Below are positions 11,619 to 22,739 of a stretch of 64,000 nt of DNA, in pieces. The stretch's first letter is position 1. Each line of letters starts with the position of its first letter. Below the pieces are notes generated by a model, which was not told where the DNA came from, ran no database searches, and saw only the letters and a program-made list of their open reading frames with translations. The stretch is from Microglena sp. YARC (lineage: Eukaryota > Chlorophyta > Chlorophyceae > Chlamydomonadales > Chlamydomonadaceae), in the NCBI GenBank assembly GCA_022414725.1, contig CM039462.1, forward strand, positions 96,687,232 to 96,751,231, read 5' to 3'. A program made the position numbers and the translations under genes.

Positions 11619-14600
11619 GTAAGTCTGCCTGGTTTCAGGTGTTGGAGTTCATGATTTGCGCACACCACGCAGACAAACAATGCGGACACACAATCGGCGG
11701 CTACGTAGGCCCGCGGGCCAGGGGATACACATTGCGATTGACGTCCCCCCCCAGGTAGTAACCACCACCACACAGACACATTGTCACACACACAGACACT
11801 CACACTCACTCTCACCTCAACTCAACACACGACAGCGTCTGCCCCCGCTCTCACCCACCACACACACAAACAACACACACACACGACACACAAACATGCA
11901 CACCTGTTTTGGGGCGCTAGTTGTGCTTGAGGGCGAATTCCCGGAGGCGCAGAGGCAGCTGTGGGGAGGAGCTGAGAAGGCTGGGAGTCCGTCAACCCCC
12001 AGAGGGTTGGATGGCAAAGATTTGTAAGTGCCTGGTTCAGGTGTTTGGATTCATGAATTCGCACACACACAGTACAAACATGCAGACACACAACGCCCCC
12101 CCTACCCCCCCGACCCTCCGCCCGCAACACACACACACAACGACTCAACTCACACACGTCTGCCCCCGCCTCGCCGTTCCACCATTCACGCCAGAATAAC
12201 ACACAACACACACACACACAAACATGCACACCTGTCTTGGGCGCTGAGTGGTTGGCTTAGCGGCTGCCCGGATTGCGCAGGAGGCAGCTGTGGAGGAGCT
12301 GGAGAAGGCTGGAGTCCCGTCAAACCCTCAGAGGGTTGGGTGGCAGAAGATTTGGAAGTGCCTGTGTAAGGGGTGTTGGATCTGAAAATACTAGATTCGT
12401 GGATCTGAACACACATGCAAAACATGCGGAAAACACAAACACTATCATCCAGCACAAAAATAATTTAATCTACACAACTCGTGACCGCAACACAAAGGCG
12501 GGAGACACACACGATGTTTGACACTCACACCGATGTTGACACTCCAACATGTGCATAATACCCACACCCACGCACACTTCCACACCACCACATGGGCGCA
12601 TACACACCCTCACACTTCACACCCACTTGTGCATTACACACGCCACTACATGGACAAAGCGAATAATACAAGACTAAACTTGTTATTATTTGTAGTGACT
12701 TCAGCCCAGCTGCTATCATCTATGATGCCGGGGAAGCTACGTGAGATGCCTCCGCCTGGTAAATAATACGAAACCAGAGCAGGAGCAAATGTTCTAAACC
12801 ACTGTATCCAATTTCAAAAGCAAAGCAAGACAAATGTGCTAAACCACTGTATCCAATCAAACAAAGCAGACAGGGAATGTAGCTGAAAGAAACTGTATTC
12901 CAAGGGTGCAAAAGCAAAGCAAGACAGAATGTAAGCAAAACACTGTGTAAGATGCAACAAAGCAAGGAAAATGATAGCTAAACCCCCACTTGTATCCAAT
13001 GAAAACAAAGACAGACAGAATCCAATAGACAAATGGTTGCTAACGCATGGTACTCAATGCAAACAAGAGGCAAGACAGATTGGTGTAGCTAAACAACTCA
13101 ATGGCAAAACAAAGCATAAGACAAATGTAGTACTAAACCATGTATACCTCAATGCCAAAAAGACAAAGAATGACAATGTAGTTAACACATGTACTATAAT
13201 GCAAAACGAAAGGAAGACATGATGCTAAAGCTAAACCATTGTTATCAATGAAGAGTACAAATGTAAGTTAAACCATGTATGCCAATGCAAAATGAGAAGG
13301 GACAAATGTAGCGTAAACATGTCTAGCAAAACAGCAGACATTGTAGCTAAACAACGTATTCAATGCAAAACAAAGCAAGAAGAATGTACTAAACACTGTA
13401 GTCTCGAATGAAAACCGATGATGAAGGTATAAGCAACGACCAAATGTATGATAAACATGTGTAAAAACAAACAAGCAAGACAAGCAAATGAGTAGTCCAA
13501 TGCAAAACAAAGCAAGACACATGTGCTAAACGACTGTTAGTATCCCAATGCAAAACAAAGCAATACAAAATAGCTAACCAGTGTATGCCAATGCAACAAT
13601 GGAAGACAAAAGCGCTTAAACAAGAGACAAAGAGTGTAACGCTAACCACTAGTATCACAATGCAACAACAGCAAAAATGTATCCAATGCCAAAACAAAGC
13701 AGCAGAACAAGCTAAGCACTGGTATTTCCAATGCATAAAAGCAATGCAAAAGCGGACAATGTAGTACTAAACCAACATGTATATCAATGCAAAAACAAAG
13801 GCCAGACAAATGTTGCTAAAACTCCAATGCAAAACTGCAAGCAAGACATGTAGCAAATGAACACTGTATTCCAAGTGCAGAAAACAAGCAGAACAAATGT
13901 AGCCTAAACATGTATCCAATGATCAAAACAAAGCAAGACAAATGTAGCTAAACACTGTATGCCAGTGAAAACAAATGCCAAGCAAGAAAATGCTAGCTAA
14001 ACCATGGTACCAAGCAAACACAAGCAAACAAATGTAGGGCTAAACCACTGTAAGCAAAACAAAGCAAGACAAATGTAGCTAAAACACTGTAGTTCAATGC
14101 AAAACAAAGCAAGGACAAGAGGCAAAGCTCAACAAAGCAAGGAATAAAGTCGCAGACAAATCTTCATGTAGCTAACTCGCACTGTATCAATGCAAAAAAA
14201 AGCAAAGAAGGAAAAATGTAGCTAAGGAACATGAATGGACAAAACAAAATGTCAAAGTATACAGATGAAAACGGCTGAACATGTTAAAGAAATACCAAGA
14301 CACACAAACGTAGTAAATGTAGCATAAACAAATTAGCACTGTACCAATGCAAAACTAAGTGCCCGAATTTGAGCTGCCTTAAAGAAATGCTATGGCTTAA
14401 ATACGGCATTTGTCCGGTGCGCGCGCCAATGCAACAAAGCAAGAAATGTAGCTAACCACTGGTATACAGTGGCGGAAAAGACGAAAGCAAGACCCAAATG
14501 TAGAATGCTAAACTCAAAGCGAAGGACAAAACCACTTGTATCCAATGCAAAACAAAGCAAGACAAATGCATAACCAAAGCAAGACAATTCCACTGTACTA

Positions 14601-17600
14601 TGCCAATGAACACAAAGCAAGACAAATGGGTGTGGTATAAACAACTGGGGGTCGATGCAAAACAAAGCAAGGGGACTAAAATGTAAGCTAAAGCACCCCA
14701 CTGGTATCACCAATGCAAAACAAAGCAAGACAAATGTAGCTAAACGCACTGTATCCAATGCGCAACGTCAATAGCGAAGACATGTAGGTAAAGCACTGTA
14801 TCCAATGAAACAAGCAAACAAATGTAGCTAAACCACTGTATCCAATGCTAAAACAAAGCAAGACAAATGTAGCTAACCATGTATCCAATGCAAACAAAGC
14901 AAGACAAATGTGGTAGTAATCCTAAACTAAACCACTGTCCAAATGCAAGACAGCAAGACAAAGATGTGCCCACTGTATCCAATAGCAAGACATGTTAAAC
15001 CAATCCAATGGCAAACAAAGCAAGCAGAGATAACAAATGTAGCTACGGTGAACAGCAAGAACAATGGCACTGCACTGTATCCTGAGCAAGACAAAAAAAG
15101 CGCTAAACCACTGTATCCAATGCACTAGATGCAACAACAGCAAGAAAATGTAGCTAAACAAGACAGGTATCCAATGCAAAACAAAGCAAGACAAATGTAG
15201 CTAAACCACTGTATCCAATGCAAACAAGCAAAAATGTAGCTAACCACTAAACACAAGTAAGTGCAGACAACCACATCCAATGCAAAGACAAATGGGTAAT
15301 GTGCTGTACCTGCAAAAACAAAGCAAGACAAATGCAAGAACTGCCAAGCAAACAAAGAACAAATTGCAGCTAAAACAAATGCAGACGTTCCAGGCAAAAC
15401 AAAGTATGAAACTGTAAATACAAATGGTAGGCAACAAGAGACAAGGACAATTTTAATGTAGCACCACTGTATCAATGCAAAACAAAGCAGAATGCAAACA
15501 CAGCAAGAACAAAATGTAGCTAAACCAGGTTAAACCACTGTTCTCAATGCAAACAAAGCAAGACAAATGTAGCTAAACAAACCCTGGGTCAATGCAAACC
15601 AAAGCAAGACAATGCTAGAAACACAAATGTACCGTAAGAAATCCACACCGTTGTATCCAATCCCAATGTTAGCTGTTACTCCATCAAACAAAGCACCTGT
15701 GAGACAAAATGACGAGCTAAACATCACTGTATCAATGCAAAAAAAGCAAGCAGCTAAAACTGGGTATCCATGTGGGGCAATACCTGTCAAGGCAGAACAC
15801 AAGCAGACTGTACAATGCATGACCAAATTAGCTAAACACTGTATCCAATGAAAACAAAGCGAAGACAAATGTAGTAAACCACTGTATCCAATGCACAAAG
15901 CAAGACAAGATGCGTAGTAAAACTGTATCCAATGCAAAACAAAGCAAGACAAATGTGCTAAACCACTGTATCAATGCAAAACAAAGCAAGACAAATGTAG
16001 TAAACCACTGTATGGTATAAACCACCAATGCAAAACAAAGCAGACAAATGTAGCTAACACTGTATCCAATGTGCAAAAACAAAGCAAGACAAATGTAGCT
16101 AAACACTGTATCCAATGCAAACAAAGCAAGACAAATGTAAGGCTAAACACTGTATCCAATGCAAAACAAAAAAGACATGTATGCAAAAACTTGACTTATG
16201 TTGAAACCCTTTTTGTTGACAATTCTTCATACAGCTGCCATTCCTTTGACGCCGTGCTAACGTGAGCCTACCGCTGTACCCACAGGCGCCATGGACGGCT
16301 CTACGCGTCAAGTCAAGTCCAAAAGAGATCAAATAAATAAACAAAACAAGGAAACCAACCGTAACATATCCAATGCAAAACTAAACTTACACTTTTTCGT
16401 TGACAATGTCTTAGCGCACAGCTGCCATTCTTGACGCGCCGTGCTCGTGAGAGCCTCCGCCTGTACCCCACCGGCGCATGGACGGCTCTATACAACGACA
16501 AGTGAAGTCAAAGGGGGGGTTTCAATAGGGCCCACCACTTCCCCTGTGGCACTGTCATCCTGTGGTCAACTATAACGCCATGCACCGCTCATCTAGGAAC
16601 TGGCTCCTCCCCGATCGCTTCTTCCCGGAACGTTGGAATGTCCAAGGTAAGGGCCCTGCTGGTGGTGTGTGGGTAAAGAGTGGAGGTTGTAGGGGTGTGT
16701 GGTGGTGGCGGTGGTGGTGGGCTCAATTGGGGATACAACTTTGATCTTGCCCAAAGGCAGTAATGTGGTGGTGGTGGTATTTGATTGTTTGGCTTAGGAC
16801 AGGGTTGTTCAAGAGGGGAGGTGGTGGGTGGGTGTGGTGGTGGTGGTGGTGGTGGTGAAAACCATTGTTCTACCCTGTTCAGCTCATACGCCATGCACCG
16901 CTCCTTCCTGATCGCTTCTTCCCTGAACGTAGGATGTCCCAAGGTGAGGGCTCAGGTCAGTGTTGTTAAAGAGGGGAGGTGGTGGGTGTGTTTGGTGGTG
17001 GCGGTAGTGGTGTGTGTAGTGGTGATGGTGTTGGTGGGCTCAATTGGGGAGACAACTTTGATCTTGCCCAAAGGCAGTAATGTGTTGGTGGTGGTATTTG
17101 ATTACATGGTGGAGGACAGGGTTGTTCAAGAGGGGAGGTGGTAGGTGTTTGTGGTGGTGGTTGGTTGTGGTCGTGGGTGTGGTGGTGGGTGGTAGGGTGT
17201 CGAGGGTATTTGATTGCATGGCTGAGGACAGGGGTTTTCAAGAGGGGAGGTGGTGGGTGTGGTGGTGGTGGTGGTGGTGAAAACCACTGTTCTACCCTCT
17301 TCAGCTCATACTCCGCTCATCTAGGAACTGGCTCCTCCCCGACCGCTTCTTTCCTGAACGTTGGATGCCCCAAGGTGAGGGCTGAGGTCAGCGTTGTTAA
17401 AGAGGGGAGGTGGTAGGTGCGTGTGTGGTGGGTGGTATGGTGGTGGGGGTATTTGATTGCATGGCTGACAGCTCTTTGGCGGAGCCTCCCCTCCTGGGGG
17501 GCAGGAGCCCCTAGATTCCAGGCCAAAGGGGCCTTTCCCACAGGGATTTTTATTTCCGCTATACAAAGCGATCGCTAGTTTTGACCCCGTTTTAGCGAAA

Positions 17601-20600
17601 TTAACGCTATGAAAAAAGTAAAAAAAAAACTTTAGGCCCTAAAAAGCTACAAAAAGCTGTAAAAAGCTATAGAAAGCACGAAAACGCTGTCCCTTGAGGA
17701 GGCTTAAAACCTGAAAGCTAGGAGAAACCCACTTTCAGATTTTTTTTTTTTTGAACTGCTTTGTCAAGGAGGCTAGCAACGGTACTGTAAATGCTCTGTC
17801 TACAGCAGGTGTGTGTTTGTGTGGATGTAAATAGATAAAAATAAATAAATCTTAACTTCCAAGATAGGTCACAATGACACTTCTAAGGACGTGGGGTTAA
17901 GGGAACCGGCTCGTAAGTATGCGATGGACGGGCGTACATCACACCTAGAGTCCAGTTACCCTTTGCCCGTCACCCTACACAACCGAGTCAAACCTGACAC
18001 GTCAGCCAACTGTCTCATTACTAATTGGCTTCGGCCAGCTCCATCGTTGCCACCTGTTGTTCAGTTGCCAACACACTCCGCCAATTTTCTGCGTCGTTTC
18101 GACGGCTGCGTAGTATTGTTCCGGACGGTGAATGTCCCATGGTATGAGGGAAGTTGTCAAAATCGTCCTGGTTCCCAAATTATCGTGCGATATATCATAT
18201 GTTGTCATACAATGCATCGTACAATATATTGACACATTGTCAGGGTACTACTTTTTGTCAAATTGGTCAGCGCTTTCCAGTGCAAAAAGCGCAAAAACTG
18301 CACGCTGCGCCCACAGGGGGCTGAAAAAACTGCGCGAAACGCGCAGTGGGGCTCAAAAAGCGTGCGCATCAACGCGCTGCCGCGCGCGCTTTGTAGTACC
18401 CTGCACATTGTATGATATTGCACAATATAAAGTACATTATTTCATTATTTATCATTTATTCATTTGGTGCATGTCTCCACAATCTCATACTTGTCAACCA
18501 AATCTACGTTTCCAACATATCTCAGCTAGCACCAACATAGGCCAGCTAGCACCAACATATCCACATTCTGGTACTTGTCAACCAAATCTACATTTCCAAC
18601 ATATCTCAGTTAGCACCAACATATCCACAATCTGGTGCATGGCAACCAAATCTACATTTCCAACCTTTCTCAGCTAGCACCAACATATCCACAATCTGGT
18701 ACTTGGCAACCAAATCTACATTTCCAACATTTCTCAGCTAGCACCAACATATCCACAATCTGGTACTTGACAACCAAATATATATTTCCAACATTTCTCA
18801 GCTGGCACCAACATATCCACAATCTGGTACATGGCAACCAAATCTTTATTTCTAAGGTAATGATAACGCCTGGTGGGGCGTGGTGTTAAGGGAGCCCGTC
18901 GTACGCGGGTGGGGAGCGGTCTCCTACCTCAACTAGACAAGCTACATCGCGGTTGACACGACTGCAACGCTAAGAGCGACGCGAAGGGGGAGTCGAACCC
19001 CCGACTCTTCATCCTCAAGCCATCTGGTCTACCACTAGATCATTGTATATCACTGAAAGGGGCTGTCTACATTTCCAACTTATCGCTTCTTCCCTGAACG
19101 TTGGATGTCCCCAGGTGCGAGTGAGGGCTCAGGCACTACAACCAAGGGGGGGGCCTCCGTGGGCCGGCCAGTGCGAGACGGCTTGTGTACTGCTCAAGAC
19201 CTGCCAGTGTACCAGACAGTGAATACGAGACCGCCAGGTGGAGGGGGCAAAGAGGCTGAGAGTAACACAGCTGGCAAGAGCAAGGGTGGAGGGGGCAAAG
19301 AGGCAGTGAGTGATACAGCTGGCAAGAGCAAGAGCATGGAGACAAGCAACAGTGTGTCAGCAACAGCCGATGATGAGGACGCGGTGTCTGGTCCTCAATT
19401 GTGCAACAGGCGTGCCTACCTACCCTTCAGTGCTGGAGCCAGGGCCTGCGTGGGCCAGGGCATGGCTGTTGCTGAGCTGAAGGCAATGCTTGCCATGCTC
19501 ATCTCCTTCTTCAGGTATGCCATGTAACCAAGTCCAAATTCAAATATCTCCCTAAATCCCCCCCCCCCTCCCCCCCCCCACACACACACCACACACACCA
19601 CACACACACACCTATCATCATGGCTTGTTGCGAGCTGAAGGCAATGCTTGCCATGCTCATGTCCTTCTTCAGGTAGGGCGCCATGTAACCAAGTCCAAAT
19701 TCAAATATCTCCCTAAATCCCGCCCCCCCCCCCACACACACACACACACGCCACACACACCACACACACACACCTATCATCATGGCTGTTGCTGAGCTGA
19801 AGGCAATGCTTGCCATGCTCATCTCCTTCTTCAGGTACGCCATGTAACAAGTCCAAATTCAAATATCTCCCTAAATCCCCCACACCCCACCCCCACCCCC
19901 CCACACACACCTATCATCATGGCTGTTGCTGAGCTGAAGGCAATGCTTGCCATGCTCATCTCCTTCTTCAGGTGGGCCATGTAACCAATGCCAAATTCAA
20001 ATATCTCCCTGAATCTCCCCCCCCCCTCCCCCCCACACACACACACCTATCATCACGGCTGTAGCTGAGCTGAAGGCAATGCTTGCAATGCTCATCTCCT
20101 TTTCAGGTAGCGCCATGTAACAAGTCCAAATAAATATTCTCCCCAAATCAACTCCCCACACACACTTACACGCACACACACTTACGCACACATACTTACA
20201 CACACACACACTTAAGCTCGCACACCATTCCTCGTGGCTGTTGCTGAGTTGAAGGCAATGCTTGCAATGCTCATCTCCTGAACAGGTGCGAATAAATAAA
20301 ATGCAAAATAACATCGGACCCCCATATCGTGCTACGCCACAATAATAAATAAAATAATAATAATCATCATCAAGGATAACAATAATAACATATATAATAA
20401 TATTGGACCCCTATATCGTGCTACGCCACAAAGATAAATACAATAATAATAATAATAATAATACCTGATAATAATAATAATAATAATAAAAATGGGTTAT
20501 CTGGTTTCATTTCACACATGTATTCACGCATTTCATCAATTTATTAATTTTAATGAATTGCGTAAATTGAGTTAAATTAATCAAATGCGTTTTCATTTCA

Positions 20601-20788
20601 CCACCAAAACCTGCAGCTTTGAGCCAGCTGGGGGTGAGCTTGCTTCGCTGAATGGAGGACAGGTGTCTGACAGCGCAGAAGAGGCTGGGGGCAGCGACAA
20701 TTTATATAATGAGTACACCGTGGGCCTGTCCCTCTGCACCAAAGCCGGCGTGCCCCTTCTCGTCACCCCAAGGTTCCAGGAAACTTGA
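11255..20788 (+). CDS. Cytochrome P450, C-terminal half, split over at least four exons with tandem exon copies
   Basis: Heme-thiolate monooxygenase. Landmarks appear in the canonical order: an AGYEST I-helix oxygen-activation motif (near 11.47 kb) followed by LSWAL and PEAQRQLWEEL; the K-helix ExxR as ESLRLYPP (near 16.45 kb); CGTVILWST and FFPERW (16.55-16.64 kb); the heme-ligand loop FSAGARACVG with Cys codon at 19447-19449; and the C-terminal GLSLCTKAGVPLLVTPR ending in TGA at 20786. Splicing TTCTTCAG to CTTTGAGCCA gives FFSFEP, a typical P450 junction. The N-terminal half (membrane anchor, helices A-E) was not found. The 11-16.5 kb exons contain frameshifting indels that look like sequencing error; those after 16.5 kb are clean. 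Substrate and CYP family cannot be told. If the error reading is wrong this is a pseudogene. Confidence 0.92.
11905..12023 (+). pseudogene. Partial tandem copy 2 of the P450 I-helix exon
   Basis: Repeats the 3' part of the exon (LSWAL through PEAQRQLWEEL and the NPQRV stretch) and again ends at ATTT/GTAAGT. It lacks AGYEST. CA-rich intron microsatellite separates it from copy 1. Frameshifted. Confidence 0.85.
12230..12353 (+). pseudogene. Partial tandem copy 3 of the P450 I-helix exon
   Basis: Same 3' exon part as copy 2. Here the donor is lost (TTTGGAAGT instead of TTTGTAAGT), so this copy could not be spliced at the same site unless the base is an error. Confidence 0.8.
12360..12755. other. 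Intronic CA-rich sequence, no gene seen
   Basis: CACA-rich, low-complexity sequence between the last I-helix exon copy and the 45-bp satellite. Nothing coding is supported. Confidence 0.6.
12760..16190. repeat. 45-bp intronic satellite of the P450 gene, about 75 copies
   Basis: Unit resembles CACTGTATCCAATGCAAAAC followed by AAAGCAAGACAAATGTAGCTAAAC. Very indel-rich in the middle and cleaner at both ends. It fills the intron between the I-helix and K-helix exons. The opposite-strand frames (CFALDTVF-like) are artefacts. Confidence 0.9.
16232..16320 (+). pseudogene. P450 K-helix exon, partial tandem copy
   Basis: Starts CAGCTGCCATTCC and matches the LPFLDAVL, ESLRLY and APWTALRVK stretch with indels. 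It then runs into non-coding sequence, unlike the copy at 16.42 kb, which continues to PERW. Confidence 0.8.
16419..16646 (+). CDS. P450 exon with ExxR motif and PERW region
   Basis: Translates, with a few indels, as QLPFLDAVL, ESLRLYPPAP, a short linker, AHHFPCGTVILWST, AMHRSSRNWLLPDR and FFPERW. The Glu-Arg pair of ExxR and the PERW arginine form the conserved P450 E-R-R triad. The donor is CAAG/GTAAGG at 16647. Confidence 0.88.
16647..17300 (+). repeat. GGT-rich intron with two repeat blocks and one exon copy
   Basis: Blocks of GTGGTGGTGG and GTTGTTCAAGAGGGGAGGTGG recur two or three times around the short exon copy at 16.88-16.94 kb. Intron and exon have therefore been duplicated together. 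Confidence 0.7.
16882..16943 (+). pseudogene. P450 PERW-exon tail, tandem copy 2
   Basis: Begins just after TTCAG with CTCATACGCCATGCACCGC and ends CCCAAG/GTGAGG. The internal SRNWLLP stretch is deleted, and Trp of PERW is replaced at GTAGGATG. Confidence 0.8.
17304..17374 (+). pseudogene. P450 PERW-exon tail, tandem copy 3
   Basis: Starts after TTCAG, carries SSRNWLLPDRFFPERWMPQ and ends at CAAG/GTGAGG. This copy is clean, has both an acceptor and a donor, and could be used in splicing. Confidence 0.8.
17478..17520 (+). mobile_element. Repeat A, terminal fragment
   Basis: TTTGGCGGAGCCTCCCCTCC, a run of G and AGGAGCCCC match the first 40 bp of family A. Confidence 0.55.
17541..17755 (+). 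mobile_element. Repeat F (hAT-like MITE), copy 1
   Basis: Starts CAGGGATTTTTATTTCCGC, contains AGCGATCGCTA and GACCCCGTTTTAGCG, then AAAAAGCT repeats and CTTTCAGATTTTT. It is the inverse of the complete copy at 28.94 kb. No TSD was identified here. Confidence 0.65.
17960..18115 (+). mobile_element. Repeat A, partial copy
   Basis: CCTGACACGTCAGCCAACTG, GGCTTCGGCCAGCTCCATCG and the decayed GACGGCTGCGTAG end match the 24.4 and 31.9 kb copies. Confidence 0.65.
18241..18403 (+). mobile_element. Repeat B, hAT-like MITE, 163 bp
   Basis: Terminal inverted repeats CAGGGTACTAC and GTAGTACCCTG, flanked by a perfect 8-bp TSD CACATTGT (18233-18240 and 18404-18411). It is GC-rich inside (CGCGCAGTG, GCGCGCGCTTTG) and has no coding frame. 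CAGGG ends plus 8-bp TSDs are the hAT signature. Confidence 0.88.
18440..18850. repeat. 63-bp tandem repeat, about 6 copies, in a P450 intron
   Basis: Unit contains CTCAGCTAGCACCAACATAT, CCACAATCTGGTACTTGG and CAACCAAATCTACATTTCC. Copies are clean. Its last half-unit continues after the SINE directly into the fourth PERW exon copy. Confidence 0.9.
18854..19065 (-). mobile_element. tRNA-derived SINE
   Basis: On the minus strand an A-box-like TAGTGGTAGACCAG and a B-box GGGTTCGACTCC, spaced as in a tRNA, are followed by a shared body and the tail CACGCCCCACCAGGCGTTAT. The flanks TCTTTATTTCT and TCTACATTTCC look like a diverged TSD. It is inserted in the 63-bp array just before a P450 exon copy. 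Confidence 0.82.
19079..19514 (+). CDS. P450 heme-binding exon with a long low-complexity insert
   Basis: Open from YRFFPERWMSPGASEG through a Gly/Lys/Ser-rich stretch with two KEA..NTAGKSK-like repeats to NRRAYLPFSAGARACVG and AELKAMLAMLISFF. The PERW-to-heme spacing is about 100 residues, against roughly 15-25 in ordinary P450s. A splice inside (CCAG/GTGCGAG at about 19115) could shorten it. The donor is TTCAG/GTATGCC at 19515. This exon is free of frameshifts. Confidence 0.85.
19618..20285 (+). repeat. Five extra tandem copies of the P450 heme-exon tail
   Basis: Copies end at 19672, 19834, 19971, 20106 and 20285. Each encodes about AVAELKAMLAMLISFF (the helix after the heme Cys) and is followed by GT plus a CCATGTAACC-like intron start, then a C-run and CA repeats. 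The last two are more diverged. The unit is about 120-150 bp. All lack the Cys loop. Confidence 0.9.
20300..20580. repeat. AAT microsatellites and a duplicated 30-bp block
   Basis: Two copies of CATATCGTGCTACGCCACAA are followed by AATAATAAT runs. No gene; this is the intron before the P450 terminal exon. Confidence 0.7.
20617..20788 (+). CDS. P450 terminal exon (copy 1)
   Basis: The acceptor CTGCAG is followed by CTTTGAGCCA. Joined to TTCTTCAG it gives FFSFEPAGGE. The exon continues through an acidic/Ser linker to NEYTVGLSLCTKAGVPLL and VTPRFQET with TGA at 20786-20788. This is the standard P450 C-terminus. Confidence 0.9.
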
Positions 20789-20820
20789 ACTTGAACTTGA
20801 ACATGGTTACTTAGTTTCAG

Positions 20821-21345
20821 GCCTGTCCCTCTGCACCAAGGCCCGCGTGCCCCTCCTGGTCACCCCAAGGTTCCAGGAAACTTGAACTTGAACTTGGTTA
20901 CTTAGCTTCAGGCCTGTCCCTCTGCACTACAGCCGGCGTGCCCCTCCTCGTGACCCCAAGGTTCCATGAAACTTGTGCTTGGTTACTTAGCTTCAGGCCT
21001 GACCCTCAGCACCAAAGCCGGCGTGCCCCTCCTTGTCCCCCCAAGGTTCCATGAAACTTGTACTTGGGACAATGTATATTCTGATTACACTGTAGGCCTG
21101 TCCCTCTGCACCCAGGCCGGCATGCCCCTCCTCGCCTCCCCAAGGTTCCAGGAAACTTGAACTTGGTTACTTAGCTTCAGGCCTGTCCCTCTGCACTACA
21201 GCCGGCGTGCCCCTCCTCGTCACCCCAAGGTTCCATGAAACTTGAACTTGGAACAATGTATATTCTGAGTATACCGTAGGCCTGTCCCTCTGCACCAAAG
21301 CCGGCGTGCCCCACCTCGCCTCCCCAAGGTTCCAGGAAACTTGAA
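20821..21345 (+). repeat. Six further tandem copies of the P450 terminal exon
   Basis: GLSLCTKAGVPLLVTPRF-like copies start near 20821, 20912, 20993, 21094, 21180 and 21279. Two unit types are mixed: long units keep the NEYTV lead-in, and short units start right after TTAGCTTCAG. Copies at 20912 and 20993 have TGT in place of the TGA stop. All are separated by ACTTGAACTTGG sequence related to repeat G. Confidence 0.9.
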
Positions 21346-21395
21346 CTTGCTTCAATAGCTTCGGCCAGCAATTTGGCTGCTCGCCGTCCATGAAA
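21332..21395 (-). repeat. Repeat G, copy
   Basis: The reverse strand carries GACGGCGAGCAGCCAAATTG and GCTGGC..AAGCTAT, matching copies at 35.60, 36.87, 48.35 and 53.97 kb. Confidence 0.75.
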
Positions 21396-21399
21396 ACGA

Positions 21400-22735
21400 C
21401 CCATGAACACGGGTCCATGAAAACAGGTCCATGAAAACGGGTCCATGAAAACGAGCAGAGCAGCCGGTGGTATAATTGAATTATTGCATGGTCTTTCAGA
21501 GGAGCAGAGCAGCTAGAGGTAGGATTAAGTTGGATTGTTTCATGTTTTTTCAGCCAACTCTTGGCTGCTGACCATCTTCCAATTATGTTATGTCACTGTG
21601 ACTGATCAATCGTTCAATACACGATTATTAATGTGCTTTCGTGATATGGCCCATCGGCATCTCAGGTCTGGGTAATGTTTTCGAACCAGAAGCGTTGGCC
21701 TGAGCATCAGTCACGACCGATCATTAATGTTTCTGGTTGACCCAAACGCTGGCTGCAGCATCGCCCACTACTAACACTCACGCACTGCTACCACCCCCAA
21801 TCCCAACCCAAGGGTTTTAGGCCCTTCATCTCGAGTACTTCACGTCACTGCCATTGCCAAGTTTGGCACAGCCACATCGGGTCATTGACTTTCGTAAATT
21901 GTCATGTAATTATGAAGGCCTTCACATGGAGAATTTATGAGATGTTCCACATGGTATCGTTTTTCTTTAAGCTATTCTGTAACCTTGCCGAAATCGTGTA
22001 GACCTATTTTTAATGTTCTCATCTCCCCAAAGTGCAGACCAGTAGTGTCGGCTATCGGAGCGAGAGGTGCAATCGGAACCTTTAGTTAGTTGATTCGATG
22101 TCGTTACATTGATGGGAGCTAGTATATGTATAGCAGTAGGCAAGTTCAGGGTCTGCAGCGGTACTAGTACTGCAGGTACTATAGCTGGCGCGTGGACCGT
22201 GACCTGGCATGGTAGCCACCCAGCTGATCACGCGGCCCACGCGTGCCCTATGTAGCAAGCGCCAGATTGCCAGTAGCATAACAGAATCTAGTGCAGCGGA
22301 CCGGAGGTCCAGATTTACAGTAGGGCCAGTAAGGGCCAGGGTTTCCTGGTTTCAAATACAAACGGACAATGGGGTGACTCTGAGGGCTTCCACCCGGTGT
22401 GTGAGTGTGTGGTGTGTGTGAGGGGGGGGGGGGGGGGGGGGGGGGAGCTGGTTAGCTGGGATACTATGTTGGACTATACATAATATTAAGAGTACCAGTA
22501 TATACCGGTATTTGTTATTATTAATCAAGCGAGACAAGTTGTTGGGAGGTGCATAATAGCAGTTCATAAGGAGGTACATCTGGCAGTACAGCTGGTAGAG
22601 AACTTGCGCCTTGACTGAATTCGTCAGGCAGCAACCACCAACCCCAGGCAACCACGGTGCTATCCACAGTGCTTAGGGGCTATTCGTCAGGTAGGGTGGG
22701 TAGGGTCGGGTGAGGGCAGCTCCTGTCCCCCGTCC
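21400..22735. other. Intergenic region, no gene recognised
   Basis: Contains CCATGAAAACGGGT repeats at 21.40-21.46 kb and a G-run of about 28 at 22.42-22.45 kb. No convincing exon on either strand. Confidence 0.6.
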
Positions 22736-22739
22736 TTCT

